Positions 32,609-43,913 of a DNA stretch of 64,000 bases are shown piece after piece; within the stretch, counting starts at the first letter, position 1, and every line of letters begins with the position of its first letter. A model generated the notes under the pieces. That model saw only the letters and a list, made by a program, of their open reading frames with translations. It was not told where the DNA came from and did not search any database. The position numbers and the translations under genes were made by a program. This DNA is from Byssothecium circinans (taxonomy: Eukaryota > Ascomycota > Dothideomycetes > Pleosporales > Massarinaceae): NCBI GenBank assembly GCA_010015675.1, contig ML976978.1, positions 433,669 to 497,668 of the forward strand. Direction: 5' to 3'.

Positions 32609-32999
32609 GGCGCCTGTATCGATGGATCGCGGAGGGGTGGATAAGGATGGCGCAGTGGTTTGCGACTCGAGGCGTGCTCGCCGTCGTGTGGTGACTGGAT
32701 GGGAGTGGAGGCGTGATAGGTGAGGCGGTAGGTGGCCGTCGGAGCTGGGCTGCGCTAGCGTCGGCTTGTCTCCGATTCCCTGCCCGGGCGAAGCGAACCT
32801 TACATTAGGCCTAACCGCGAACACCACCGACCACCGACCACCGACCACGAAGCCAAAGAAAGCGAAACCACTCCCGCCCGCGCCTCGCGAACAAACACTG
32901 CACCGCCCGTTCCGTCCCACTCCCATCCGCCTGCATCCTGCCCCCACCTGCCACGTCGAGCTGCGATACTGTTGGCGCGCGGCGCTGCGACGATGCGCC
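32609..32999. promoter_or_regulatory. Compact bidirectional promoter region (TMEM115-like / Sif2-like)
   Basis: Only 391 bases separate the two divergent ATGs, so both promoters must lie here, unless they extend into the genes. A short tandem of ACCACCG units is at 32823-32849, and the region is C-rich on the plus strand toward 32990. An ATG at 32992 is out of frame with the 33000 start and could act as a very short upstream start. Confidence 0.55.
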
Positions 33000-34955
33000 A
33001 TGGCGATCGAGGTGCTCAGTTCCAATGTGGTGAACTACCTCGTGTGGAGATATCTACAAGAAGCCGGTACGCTCTCTCTCCACCACCACGCCCACGCCCA
33101 CGCCCGCGCCCACGCCCACTGCTAACGTCACACAGGCTACGGCAACGCCGCCCTCCATCTGTCGCGCTGCTGGATCCGCGACCCCGACACGCTGCCCTTT
33201 GCGCCCAACGTCCAACCGCATGCCCTCATCAATCTCCTGCAAGACGGCCTCTGGTTCGACAAGCTGCAGGCCGAAGCCGCGGGCAACGTACGTGGAGCAG
33301 ATATCCTGCTGGTCAAGACAGGGCTGACGCACACAGGTCGAGCGCAACTACCAGTTCGGCCGCGACCATGGCCCCAAGTACCCAGTGCGCAACGGCTCCC
33401 TCCTCACACTGGACCAAGGCATCCCCGCCCACGTGCTGGCTGAGCAGGCGAATGGAGCCGTGCAAGAGCCACAGCCAAAGCGTGGCGTGAAGAGGAAGAA
33501 GGCCCCAAAGTCAAATGGCGTCGTCGAGCCGCGCGTGGCCGAGCTGGTCAACGGCGATGCCATGGATGTCGAGCCAAACGGTGCGACCCACAGCCATCCC
33601 ACTAACAGTGTACGCGCAGAGTCGGAGCCCGTCGCATCGGAAGCCGAATCGCCCACCGTTGCCGAAATACCCATCTCGACCCTGAGTATCGGACAGAGCA
33701 CCGAGATCCAGACAGAGATCATTACCGACCTTGCTCCACACACTACATTTGTACCGGGCCTGAAAGACACCGACAGAGTCATTGAGCACACATCATGGGG
33801 ATCCAAAGAAGCCCCCGTGCTCTTGACAGCTGGCAAGTCGCTCCTCAACATCAACATGATCGAGGCGGCACCTAGCAGAGACTCGATAGCGGCCGTCCAG
33901 ACGGTTGGCTTGAAGTTGCCAATGGAAAACTACTCCATCACTGCCCTCACCTGGAATTCATCCAATGAGGTCACCGTCTCGGCCCGCGAGGAGTGCAGCA
34001 ACGAGACAGGCGAGAAGATGATGATGGACAAGCTCATCAAAATCATCGACGGCGGCGACGACTACCAGGTCATCTCATCCACAGCTGGCCTTGTCAACAC
34101 CCTTCGCTGGAACAAAGAGAAAGAACTGCTCTTGTCCATATCAACAGATGGAGAAAGAGGGTCGATCAAGATTTGGAAGAACAGCAACGATTCTATACCT
34201 GCCTGGATCGATTTCACCGACACTGCCATCTTCGATGCTCTCTGGATTAGTGATAGCGCCTTCGTCGTATGTGGCATCAATCTATTCAAGATCTACGAAG
34301 TCGGCGAAACCCTATCCACGCAGCGAACCTTGAATACTCAAATCACGTGGGAGACGCTGAAATATGAATCTTCCTCGGGCATTATTGCTGCGCTTGGCGT
34401 TGAAGGACAATCCAGCTTTCTTGGGATACTGCATCCAAACGACTCGCTCAACTTGCAAACCCATGAATACCCCGACAAGTACCTTTCAGACCTGGACTTC
34501 CGATCCGGGACCACAGAGAGCATTTTCGCCCACACGCTATTTGGGAAAATCCCCTCACCTCCGACACTTCTAAGCACATGCTCCATGTCGGGGGTGGTGC
34601 GGATATGGGATGCCAATGCTCCGTTTAAATGTCTGCGAAGGTTGCCAACGACAGACGATAGCCAGGCATTCAAGGTGTCGTTCTCGCCAAGTGGATCTCT
34701 GCTGGCTGCTGCGGGCCCCGACGCTGTCACGGTATGGGATGTGGAAAAGAGAGAAGTGCCCATTGCCAGCTGGCGCGCAACAGAATGGGGTAGCGACAAG
34801 TGGGATCCGGGTGTCAATGGTGAATTTAGTCTTGGATGGGAGCCTAACGAGTCAAGACTGACCATCGCCCTTGGAAACCAGGTAAGCCTTGTTACGAAGA
34901 AGTCTCCTGAGAGTACTAACAACTTCAGATTGCAATTATCCCAGTGTTGAGATAG
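33000..34955 (+). CDS. LisH-WD40 protein, Sif2/TBL1-like (SET3/HDAC complex)
   Basis: Four exons, 33000-33066, 33136-33287, 33337-34881 and 34929-34955, give 596 residues. The N-terminal LisH motif (SSNVVNYLVWRYLQEAGYG) is followed by a second helical part, a basic linker with KRGVKRKKAPKS that looks like a nuclear signal, and C-terminal WD40 repeats (about 230-590), e.g. SGVVRIWDANAPF, FSPSGSLLAAAGPDAVTVWDV and FSLGWEPNESRLTIAL. This is the layout of Sif2/TBL1/TBL1X, the WD40 subunit of SET3C/NCoR-type histone deacetylase complexes; a nuclear corepressor role follows from the family. Intron 1 contains a CGCCCA hexamer run (33087-33119). The last exon codes only eight residues plus stop. Confidence 0.85.
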
Positions 34956-35529
34956 CAGCTCGACATGTCAGCAAAAAAAAAAAGCAATCAATACTACTGA
35001 CTTTCCATTCGCGAATTGTGACATTGCACAGGCCGAATGTTGATGTGCGAATGAGGAAGAAGAGCACGGCGAGCGCGATTGTTCCGATAGCGCCCGACTC
35101 CTCGGAGCGGTTCCGCGATGTCGCGCTACCCCAATCATGTGTGGGGTAAGCGGGCGGGGCAGAAATGCATGATGCAGAAGCGAGTGGTACGAGCTCCAAA
35201 ATGTGGAGAGCGAAGGGCATCTCCGATAGGGCGCGAACCCGGCCACCACGATCTGAAAAGCGCGCTACGATGCCAGATCGCTTCCGGCACTTCGATGGGA
35301 AGATGACGACTTTATCGCAGGGGAAGGACCTCGGAGGACTCAAACCGGGACCGAAGTGCAGCGTATTGCTTTTAAAAGCAACATCCCCGGCGCTCGTCAA
35401 TCTCCTCACCCCGTCTTTTGTACAGCTAGTGTATACGTCTATGCAAGGAGTCAATCACTTCTCAGCTACTCTTTCCCCGTCTCTTTTCTGTCCTTGCTCT
35501 TGTCCCTGTGTCTGTTCCACGTCTGCACC
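34956..35529. other. Intergenic between tandem plus-strand genes
   Basis: A 574-base region: the 3' flank of the Sif2-like gene and the promoter/leader of the monooxygenase. Pyrimidine-rich CTCTTTTCTGTCCTTGCTC-type sequence just before the ATG looks like a fungal leader. No gene is supported. Confidence 0.55.
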
Positions 35530-37583
35530 ATGTCTGCTGTTCCTAATCTACCGGAAGACGTTCCTCTAGCTACGACCAACGGTGCTTCGAATAGTGCCTC
35601 TGCATCGCCGTTCAAGTTACATGACAGGCCAATCGATAGCTCTCGCCGGCTAAAGGTCATTGTGATAGGCGCGGGCTACTCTGGCATCTACTTGGGTATT
35701 CGAATACCGGAGAAGCTGCGTAATGTGGAACTTGTGATCTACGAGAAGAACTCAGGCCTTGGAGGTACTTGGTTAGTATGGCCATCTTCATTTTCCTACT
35801 AAGCGTATTTACTAACAAGGACCCTCTCAAGGTACGAGAACAGATATCTTGGCTGTGCCTGTGACATCCCTTCGCACTCCTATCAATATTCCTTCGAACC
35901 CAATATGCACTGGTCCTCGCTCTACGCCCCCGCGAAAGAGATACAAGCTTACCTTGAGGGAGTCGCGAAGAAGTACTCTGCAGACCGCTTCGTCAAACTC
36001 TCGCACGAGGTTACGGAATGCAGATGGGATGGCGCGACTGCGAAATGGTATGTCACGGTCAGAAACTTGACGACTGGAGGTACTATACGGGATCAGGCGG
36101 ATGTGCTCATCACCGCAAGAGGGAATCTGAACAACCGCAAGTGGCCGGATATCGAGGGGTTGGGGTCGTTTAAAGGAGAGCTTATGCATTCTGCGGGATG
36201 GAATGAGAGGTATGTCACATATTGAAGAGTGGGCAGGGAAGGAACTGACTGGGGTAAAGCTATGACTGGAAGAACAAACGGGTTGGCGTCATAGGGAGTG
36301 GTTCGTCATCTATTCAAATCGTCCCATCTCTCCAACGCCTGCCTGGGACACACGTCACAGCGTTTGCCCGCAGCAAAACTTGGATCTCGCCACCCTTTGG
36401 CCAGCAACTGTGGGATAAGTACTCCTTCAAAGGTTTCTCTATACCCAAAGAGCTACTAGAACGCTTCACTGCCGATCCAGAATACTACCACGCGTTTCGT
36501 CTTGCAGTCGAAGAGGACGGAAACGGTATCCACGCTGTCACCATCAAAGGCACACCGATCCAGGTAGGCGTAAAACAGATGTTCGAAGAGAACATGAAGC
36601 AAAGACTCGAAAGCGTGCCGCATATCTACGACGCTCTACTTCCGTCTTTCTCCCCTGGTTGCAGGCGATTAACGCCCGGTCCCGGCTATTTGGAGTCGCT
36701 TACCCAGCCCAACGTTGCTTTCATCACATCTCCGATCGAAAGAATATCAGAAAGCGCAGTTCACACCGCGGATGGCACAACACACACAATCGACGCGCTC
36801 GTCTGCGCAACAGGCTTCCACTCGAGCTCAGCGCCATCTTTCCCCGTCTACGGCGCCGACGCCCAGCCCCTCGCACAGAAATGGGCAAACCGCGCAACCA
36901 CCTACCTCTCGCACAGCATTGCCGGGTTCCCCAACCTCTTTACCATGCTCGGACCCAATTCGGCGATCGGATCTGGCTCCTTGACTATGACGATCGAATC
37001 CGTCGGCGACTATGCCGTGAAACTTATCCGCAAGATACAAAAGGAAGATATTGCGAGCATGCAGGTTAAGCAGGAGAGAGAAGAGGATTTCATCGAATAC
37101 GTGGATCGTTATTTTGAGGGTACTGTGTTCGGTGAGAATTGTAGGAGTTGGTATAAGAATGCGGCGAAGGGAAGCGAGGCACAAGAGACGAGCGAGATCA
37201 CGGGGCTCTGGCCTGGGAGCTGTCTGCATTGTATTGAGGCGATGAGGAGCCCGAGGTGGGAGGACTTTGAATATGTGTACGTTGATGAGTTGCCTGGGAT
37301 GGGGGAGAGTGTGGAAGATAGTGGGGTAGAGGAGGGTGCGAATGGTGGCGGGAAGAGGGAACGAGAGCTTGGTGCTGATGCGGCTGGCGGGGAGGGGAGC
37401 CGAAGGGCAAAGGGGAAGAGGAAGAGGGCTAATCGACTAGCGTGGTTGGGGAATGGATGGACGGAGGGAGGTCTGAAGGGAAAGGATCTGGCGTGGTATT
37501 TGTATCCCGAGTTTCAGGAGAAACCTGTTGCGCCGAAACCAGAGGACAAGGAGAGGTTTAACGTGCGGCCCTTTTCTTACTAG
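35530..37583 (+). CDS. Baeyer-Villiger-type flavin monooxygenase
   Basis: Three exons, 35530-35771, 35832-36209 and 36260-37583, give 647 residues. The FAD-binding Rossmann motif GAGYSG (about 46-51) is followed by GLGGTW and YENRYLGCACDIPSHSYQYSF, all typical of class B monooxygenases. The Baeyer-Villiger fingerprint FxGxxxHxxxW is present as FKGELMHSAGW (about 194-204) across the exon 2/3 junction, and the NADPH motif GVIGSGSSSIQ follows at about 216. The enzyme would use NADPH and O2 to insert oxygen into a ketone; the substrate is unknown (StcW-type enzymes are relatives). The C-terminus carries an unusual acidic-then-basic insert at about 575-610 (RRAKGKRKRANR). Neighbours do not form a biosynthetic cluster. 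Confidence 0.9.
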
Positions 37584-38028
37584 AGTTTGAACGATAGAGG
37601 AATGCTCCCATGGTAATGGTTTGTGATAACGATGTTCTGTACACAAAAGATGACTAAGAACCAAACACGATACACATAGCATTGAACATGTTCTGGCTTG
37701 GGCAAGACTTACAAAGGGTAGAATTTGTGGTATGTATGCCGTGCCACGCGTAGCGACCAATGGCACAGAAGAAGATTTGATAAAATTGCTCGTTGATGGG
37801 AAACATGTGGAGTACGTCCGTGCACGGACTAGTGGTGATGCTTTGCGGCTCCAAAAGTCCACATTGCATCCTCCACCCCTTCTTGTACAAACTCTTAAGC
37901 CAACACTTTTTAATATCCTCGTGCTAGCTGCACTCTCACACGTCGGACCCTTCTCTTCGGGAAGACACAATTAAACCCTCGCTTGCCGACATCGAATGCG
38001 CCAATCGAGTTGAACAGTCTCCCCCACC
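37584..38028. other. Intergenic between tandem plus-strand genes
   Basis: 445 bases, the 3' flank of the monooxygenase and the promoter of the signal peptide peptidase gene. Nothing else is supported. Confidence 0.55.
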
Positions 38029-39947
38029 ATGGAAGATGCCAGCGGCCTGTGGGCGCGCATCACCCAGCAATTCTCCGAAATACAACCATTCATACCAACC
38101 TACATCCACCTCATCCTCTCCGCTCTCTTCCCCATAGTCACCGGCGCCCACGCCTCCCTCGCACGGCCCTCCTCCGCCGCGAAACCTGCGAAGAAACATC
38201 GCAAGCACCCCGACGATGACTCGAGTACCGATTCCGAAGACGAGGAGGAAGAGGAAGAACACAAAATGGAAGGTCTATCACCCACAGATGCGATCATGAT
38301 GCCGCTCTTTGCCGGCATGACACTTGCGGGATTGTACTTCCTGATCAAATGGCTCAAAGACCCCGCGCTGTTGAATAAGTTGTTGAATTGGTACTTTGCG
38401 CTCTTCGGAATCTTCTCGGTGTCGAGATTGATAACGGGCGCACTTGACATTGGACATTCAATCATCTTTCCCCATCGATATGCGCTGGGTGGCGCGCTGT
38501 ATCACGTCCGGCAGGGGGAGAAGGGCGCAATACCAGTTGCGGGAGATACGAAAGGCAAAGAGGCTATATCATCGCCTTTACCGGGGTTTTTGGCCAACAT
38601 ACCGCTTTCCGATGGCTTCAGGAAACTGTTGTGGAATGATCGAGCTATGCCGGGGAACAAGTGGACTCTGAAACTGTACCTCCATCGCATCTTTGCTGGG
38701 AAGGTACTGATCGGGCCTCATGGGATGGTTGGAGCCGTGGCTGGTACGCTGGCTGTGGCCTATTTCAACTTTGTGGATAAGCCGTGGTATCTGACCAACT
38801 TGATGGGCTTCGGCTTCTCGTATGGAGCACTGCAGCTCATGTCCCCAACGGATTTCTACACTGGAAGTCTCATACTAGGAGCCCTGTTCTTCTACGACAT
38901 TTATTTCGTCTTCTATACGTAAGTCACAAACGCCCCTCGTAGTGCGTATACAATACTAATAGATGTTTTAGACCCATGATGGTTACCGTGGCAAAGTCCC
39001 TCGACGTCCCCATCAAGCTCATGTTCCCAAGGCCACCACCCGCCGATGATCCGACTGGCAAAGCAGGCCATGCCATGCTTGGCCTCGGCGACGTCGTCCT
39101 TCCTGGCATTATGATTGGTCTCGCGCTCCGCTTTGATTTGTTCTTGTTCTACCTGCGCCGCCAAAAGCGCATACAAGGCGCTTCCACAGGCGAAGAGACG
39201 GTCGAGAAGCCCAAATATCACTCGTTAGCCGGACGCTGGAGTGACCATTTCTGGACGCACTCTCTCATTACCGGAAACCCACGTTTCAAGATCTCGCAAG
39301 ACATCAACAGCAAGGAAACGGAGAAGGCAGAGGCACCATTCACATTCCCAAAAACATATTTCACAGCCAGTCTTGTGGGCTACATTGCAGGCATGCTATG
39401 CACGCTCGGCGTCATGCATATTTGGGGCCATGCGCAGCCAGCTCTGTTGTACCTTGTCCCCGGTGTGCTGGGCAGCTTGTGGCTCACTGCACTCGCGCGT
39501 GGTGAATTGAGCTTGATGTGGCAGTTCAGCGAGGCGTCCGAAGAGGAAGAGGAGACCAAGGACAAATCCGATTCCACCAACGCAAAGAAAACAGCACCCA
39601 CGCGCTCAAGCTTCTTCTCACTTTCGGACAAGAAGAGTCAAGAAAGGGAAGATCGCGCGAAAAAAGCGCTGAGTAAACATGTTCAGATGGATGACGAATC
39701 GGGCAATGATGGGTCGGACGCGGAACAGAGAAGTAAGGTTAAAGATCTTGCAGGGCATAGGTCCGAGAGGGAAGTCTTCTCTTTCTCTATCGAGGCGCCT
39801 TGGAAGTTGAAGAGTCCGAGGTCTGTGGCAAAGGACGATAAGGAGAAGGATAAGTTGAATTGGGCGCCGAGTGATAATGAGAAGGCCACTGGGAAAGAGA
39901 ACGATACAGTAGAGCCGTCAGGGAAACGTGTGAGGTTGAGGAAATAG
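38029..39947 (+). CDS. Signal peptide peptidase, intramembrane aspartyl protease
   Basis: Two exons, 38029-38918 and 38972-39947, give 621 residues. The catalytic motifs are YD in FFYDIYFVFYT (near 290) and GLGD in MLGLGDVVLPG (near 333), with the C-terminal PAL motif in QPALLYLVPG (near 452). About nine transmembrane segments are expected, including IHLILSALFPIVTG, MPLFAGMTLAGLYFLIKWL and GSLILGALFFYDIYFVFY. The enzyme sits in the ER membrane and cleaves signal-peptide remnants and other type II segments; in filamentous fungi the family is linked to hypoxia adaptation through Sre1-type factors. An acidic loop (DDDSSTDSEDEEEEEEH) follows TM1, and a long charged cytosolic tail follows the last helix. 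The intron splits the codon just after the YD helix. Confidence 0.94.
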
Positions 39948-40524
39948 AACTTGGGACATTGCAGAAAGTCTACCAAGGATATCTTCAAAGAGGTAAAGCA
40001 TAGATTCATCGGAGTTTGGTAACGTGGTACGGGAAGGAGCATAGCGACGGCGTTAGATTCAATATCCCTACCTCTTCAGGCTTGGAGAGCTCTCAATCAA
40101 ACGTTTAGCCACAAGTGATCCGACTTGTATCAGATGAAATCCCCACGACGGTCCCCATAGTTTTCGGCACTTGGGATTTGCGGGGCTGGTGACGTGCAAT
40201 GGTAATATCGATGGCTAAAAACAGTATCAACCTTCATAACCGGGCTATATACATCTGCTAATAGATGTCTGATGCAGAGGATCTTCCATTTAGGAATACT
40301 ACAGAGTATCTTAGCATTCATGTGATTGGACAGATGGGATGGATTGAAAGTAGGTCCAGGCATGAGGTGAATATTAGACCGGGTCGCACGTTCGACCTTC
40401 ATTTAAATATTTTAGACAAGACATGTATAACAAGCGACTTCCCCAGTCATGAAGCTCACGAGCATTATCCCTGAACTCGATCTTAGATCCCCTTCCAACC
40501 CACCTTTCGGTCAACATCACTATC
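39948..40524. other. Intergenic between tandem plus-strand genes
   Basis: 577 bases; no supported gene. It should contain the promoter of the SMP-30-like gene, with an AT-rich stretch at 40395-40435. Confidence 0.55.
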
Positions 40525-41570
40525 ATGCATTTCTCCACCCTGCTCCTCTCAGCCCTCTCCCTCACCACCCTAGCCTCCTCCGCAGCCCTCCCCAAGCGCC
40601 AAGCAACAACAACCTCCATCTACAAATTCACATCCCCCAAAGCCGCCGAAGGCATCGCCACCCGCACCAACGGCAAAATAATCGTCTCCTTCTTCGACAA
40701 AGGCGAGCTCTGGCAGATCGACCCTGCGACGAAAACGGCCGCAAAAGTCGCCACCTTCACCGACACGACGTGCTCGGCGGCCATCGCCGAAGTTGCTCCC
40801 GACGTCTTCGCCGTCGTCGCCGGCAACTACGCATCCTCCGGGGGCAACAAGCCGGGGAGCTGGGGAGTGTGGACGGTGGATTTCAGCGCCGCTGGAGGCG
40901 GGAGCGAGACGGCGCCCAAGACGAGCTTGGTGAAGAAGGTGCCCGAGAGCGGGTTCTGGAATGGGCTGAGTGCGTTTGCGAATGGGACTGTGCTTGTGGG
41001 AGATGCGAGTAAGGGGCAGGTATGGAGGTTGGATGTTTATACCGGGAGGTATAGTGTGGCGATTGAGGATGCTACTATGAAACCTTCGGGGAATTTACCG
41101 TGGGTTGTTTCTTTTTCCTTTTCTTTCTCTGTCTCTGTCGCTTTTCTTGTCATTTATTGTTTTTTCTTGCCTACCTCTTCTTCTTCTCTTGATTGGAATC
41201 GTCACTAACACCAATACCAAATAGCATGGGCATCGACGGCATCCGCTACGCAAACGGCTCCATCTACTACACCAACATCTTCGCGAATAAATTCTACAAG
41301 CTCGCCGTCGACGCCACGGGCGCTAAAGTAGGGTCCCCGACGACCATCTGGTCGAACCAGATGGCGGACGACATGTACGTTACGCCCGAAGGTGTCGCGT
41401 ATGTTGCTGCGAGCGGAAGCATTCAGAAAGTCACGGCGGATGGGAAGGCGAGTAAGTTCGCGACGGTGAGTAGTGCGACGGCGGTGACGAGGGGAACGGG
41501 CGAGAAGGATCGGGAGACGCTGTTTATTGCGGGGAGTGATGGGACGATTTCCAGTGTGAAGATGGCGTAG
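40525..41570 (+). CDS. Secreted SMP-30/gluconolactonase-like beta-propeller
   Basis: Two exons, 40525-41099 and 41225-41570, give 306 residues. A signal peptide (MHFSTLLLSALSLTTLASSA) is followed by a KR processing site (LPKRQ). The mature part has propeller-like repeats: EGIATRTNGKIIVSFFDKGELWQID, NGLSAFANGTVLVGDASKGQVWRLD, DGIRYANGSIYYTNIFANKFYKLAVD, DDMYVTPEGVAYVAASGSIQKV and ETLFIAGSDGTISSV, as in SMP-30/gluconolactonase/LRE-like proteins. Reaction and substrate are unknown. The intron is unusually T-rich (GTGGGT...AATAG, 125 bases). The protein is probably extracellular. Confidence 0.82.
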
Positions 41571-41708
41571 GTGCCATGCGGGTGAAGATCCCTCCGCATT
41601 CCGATTCCCTCTCTAAATCGCTTTCCACTCTTTCTCATACCAATAATGTGCTCATTCTGCCTACTCGCAAATGATAGCCTCTCTTCAACTCTCAGCCGCA
41701 ACCTCTAG

Positions 41709-42089
41709 TCATCCCCTACCCCCAAGGCCTTCAACAGCCCTCCTCGCCTCCTCCAGTCCACTCGCCAACTCCCTCCTCTTGTGCCTTTCCTTGACCTCAT
41801 AATGCAACTCCACAAGATCCTTCGCGCGTTTCAAATCCACATCGTCCTCTGCCCCTCTGATCTCATGACTTGTATTCGTAGTCGGATCTCGACGGGGTCG
41901 TGCGGAGACGAGCGCTAAGGCTGCGGAGGGGTCCTGAATGCATATTTGAATTAGCTGGGGTCTCCCGGGCGGAGGACGGGAGGGGAAAGGGCATTTGCTT
42001 ACACAGATACCGAGGGATTTGAGATCGGAAAGGATTTCGGCGTGTTGCATGGTGTTGCGGGTCGTGTGGGGAGTTTTAGGGTTTGGCAT
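41709..42089 (-). CDS. Small coiled-coil protein, unknown
   Basis: Two exons, 42089-42003 and 41933-41709, give 103 residues. The intron has a GTAAGC donor, a CTAATTC branch-like site and a TTCAG acceptor. It is a multiple of three (69 bases), so an unspliced 126-residue form is also open. The protein has an N-terminal helix (MQHAEILSDLKSLGIC) and a C-terminal charged helix (DVDLKRAKDLVELHYEVKER and on). I do not recognise the family; size and helices would suit a small complex subunit, but that is a guess. An internal ATG at MQHAEIL could be the real start. Confidence 0.55.
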   Translation of the reverse strand: MPNPKTPHTTRNTMQHAEILSDLKSLGICVSKCPFPSRPPPGRPQLIQICIQDPSAALALVSARPRRDPTTNTSHEIRGAEDDVDLKRAKDLVELHYEVKERHKRRELASGLEEARRAVEGLGGRG

Positions 42090-42824
42090 TTTTGGGCTGT
42101 TGTAGTAGCAATTTTCTGGTGAGATGTTTATTGTCCCTGATATACACAGTACGTATAGCGTCCTATAGTGTGGTCTCGTGCGGTTGAACGTGGGATGGAT
42201 TGGGATGTTGCCGGATGTAATCAGATCAGATTGTTACCGGGTGTTGTTAGCAGCCGGTTAGGTTGTAACGGCAATAGATATGGGAGTGCGATGAATTGCA
42301 ACGTCATTGTCGTCTCTAATAAGTTTTTCTGCTGACGCTTTGAACTTCTCAATTGTTCTCACTCCCTTGTTTCAAGCTGTAGCGGACCTCCGGCCCTGCG
42401 GTGTCCCGGCCTCAGCCTGAAATACGATGCTGACTAATCACGTGTCGCGTTCCAACTTTCGACGCGTTCGAGCACCACCCACCCACAAAATCTATTTGAT
42501 TGTCATCACTAATTCGCTTATATCGCAACTGCTTCATCAATGAGGCCTCTAGGAGAATAGTATTAACGCGTCGAAATGTATACAGCTATCTAAGGACCGG
42601 ATTCAACCCAGCACAATTTCAGTATAAGCCATAGACCGGAAAGTCTCCAACAAGATAAAGCGTACGCCAGTAGGATATAACGAAATTACCGTAATTCGGC
42701 ACGATAGCCGCAGACATAAAAGGACCGGAGTGTTTCCAAGACCACGCGCCAAAACGTACCAAACACCGAAGGAATCAAAAACCTTTGCCTCACATCGTTC
42801 GACGTCCTGAATCGTGTTCACATT
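42090..42824. other. Intergenic between two minus-strand genes
   Basis: 735 bases with no supported gene. It is the promoter side of the 41709-42089 gene and the 3' flank of the retropepsin-like gene. Confidence 0.55.
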
Positions 42825-43913
42825 TCAGAGTTTCACTTCATGGACTTTGCCATTTGCGTCGTTTAGATGAATCTCAAGGCCCTTCTCTCCAATTTCACTG
42901 ACTTGCTCTGTCTTTTCTTTCGACTCAGTCTTGTCTTTCGGATCGCTCTTGTCTTTCGACTCAGACTTTGCGTTCTCCGTCCCCTTTTTTCCCAGCCCTT
43001 TCTTGAGTTTTGCAATGTCCTTCTTGATGGCTGCCACAGCGTTGATCAGATCTTTGTTGGTAGGATGTGCCTTTTGGTTCATCTCTGCGGAAATAAGTTT
43101 AAGCTCTTCATCAGCGATTCTCAATTTGGTGTTCTCCTTCTCGATCTGCGCCTCTAGTTTCGGATCCACTTTGTCTGTGCGCTGGTCTTGGAGCTTCTTG
43201 ATGCGCTCTTTGTAGCGCCCTCTCTTTTCGTTGATCTCAGCCTTCGGTGGAGCTAATCATTGCGAGTTAATCTTCTGAAAGAAGGATGATATTACCTCAA
43301 CGTACCTCCCGGGGACACATGATTGATACCATGTCTACCACGTTTCGGGGCATCGATCTTGAAATTCGGCGGCAGAATCAAGTTAAACTGCAGAATCGAA
43401 TGCACTCCAATCAGAAGATCGACTTCTGTGTGCTCAAGGACGAAGAAGCGCATAGCGGTGAACACCTTCGAACTTTCGCTGTGATACCAGGAAAGGCGGA
43501 TAGCTCCCATGGGCACGACCGCATTTCCCAGCGCACTGATGCCAGCAGCTGCTTCCTCTGGATTCAGCTCTTCGAAGTGCTCTTCCTTGTAGCCTAACCT
43601 CCGCGCAAATTCCAGAGACACGATATTGCCTTGTGAACAACCGGTATCCAGGGTGCATTGTGCATGGAGGTGATTCGCGGGGATGGGGTTTTCTCGCGGA
43701 AAAACTGAAACGATGAGCCTGAACGGAGAGAGCTTGTGGCCCTTCGTGACCCGTTAATACTGGAGAATGATCTTGGGATGATATCAGACGCACCTTTTCG
43801 TCCACTACAGGAACAGGCACAATCCTCGTTGCGATCATCTCAGCAAATTTCTTCGGCCCTAAGAAGAATGCCTTGACCATATCTAACCAGGATACCTTGA
43901 GTTTTACTCCCAT
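42825..43913 (-). CDS. Retropepsin-like aspartic protease domain protein
   Basis: Three exons, 43913-43794, 43741-43306 and 43252-42825, give 327 residues. The central part contains LDTGCSQGNIVSLEFARRLG, a DTG-type catalytic motif with the following strand and helix typical of retropepsin-like (single-domain) aspartyl proteases, and later VDLLIGVHSILQFNLIL, matching the hydrophobic-Gly second motif. The family works as a dimer. The N-terminus includes WLDMVKAFFLGPKKFAEMIA and IVPVPVVDEK. The C-terminal 140 residues are helical and rich in Lys/Glu/Ser (KKLQDQRTDK..., GKKGTENAKSESKDKSD). No reverse transcriptase, gag or LTR is near, so this is not an obvious retroelement; the spliced gene structure suggests a host gene. 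Substrate and process are unknown. Confidence 0.75.

Noticed and set aside
34000..42000. A secondary-metabolite cluster around the Baeyer-Villiger monooxygenase
   Set aside because: Neighbours are a corepressor subunit, signal peptide peptidase and an SMP-30-like protein; no polyketide synthase, NRPS, terpene synthase or dedicated transporter is present.
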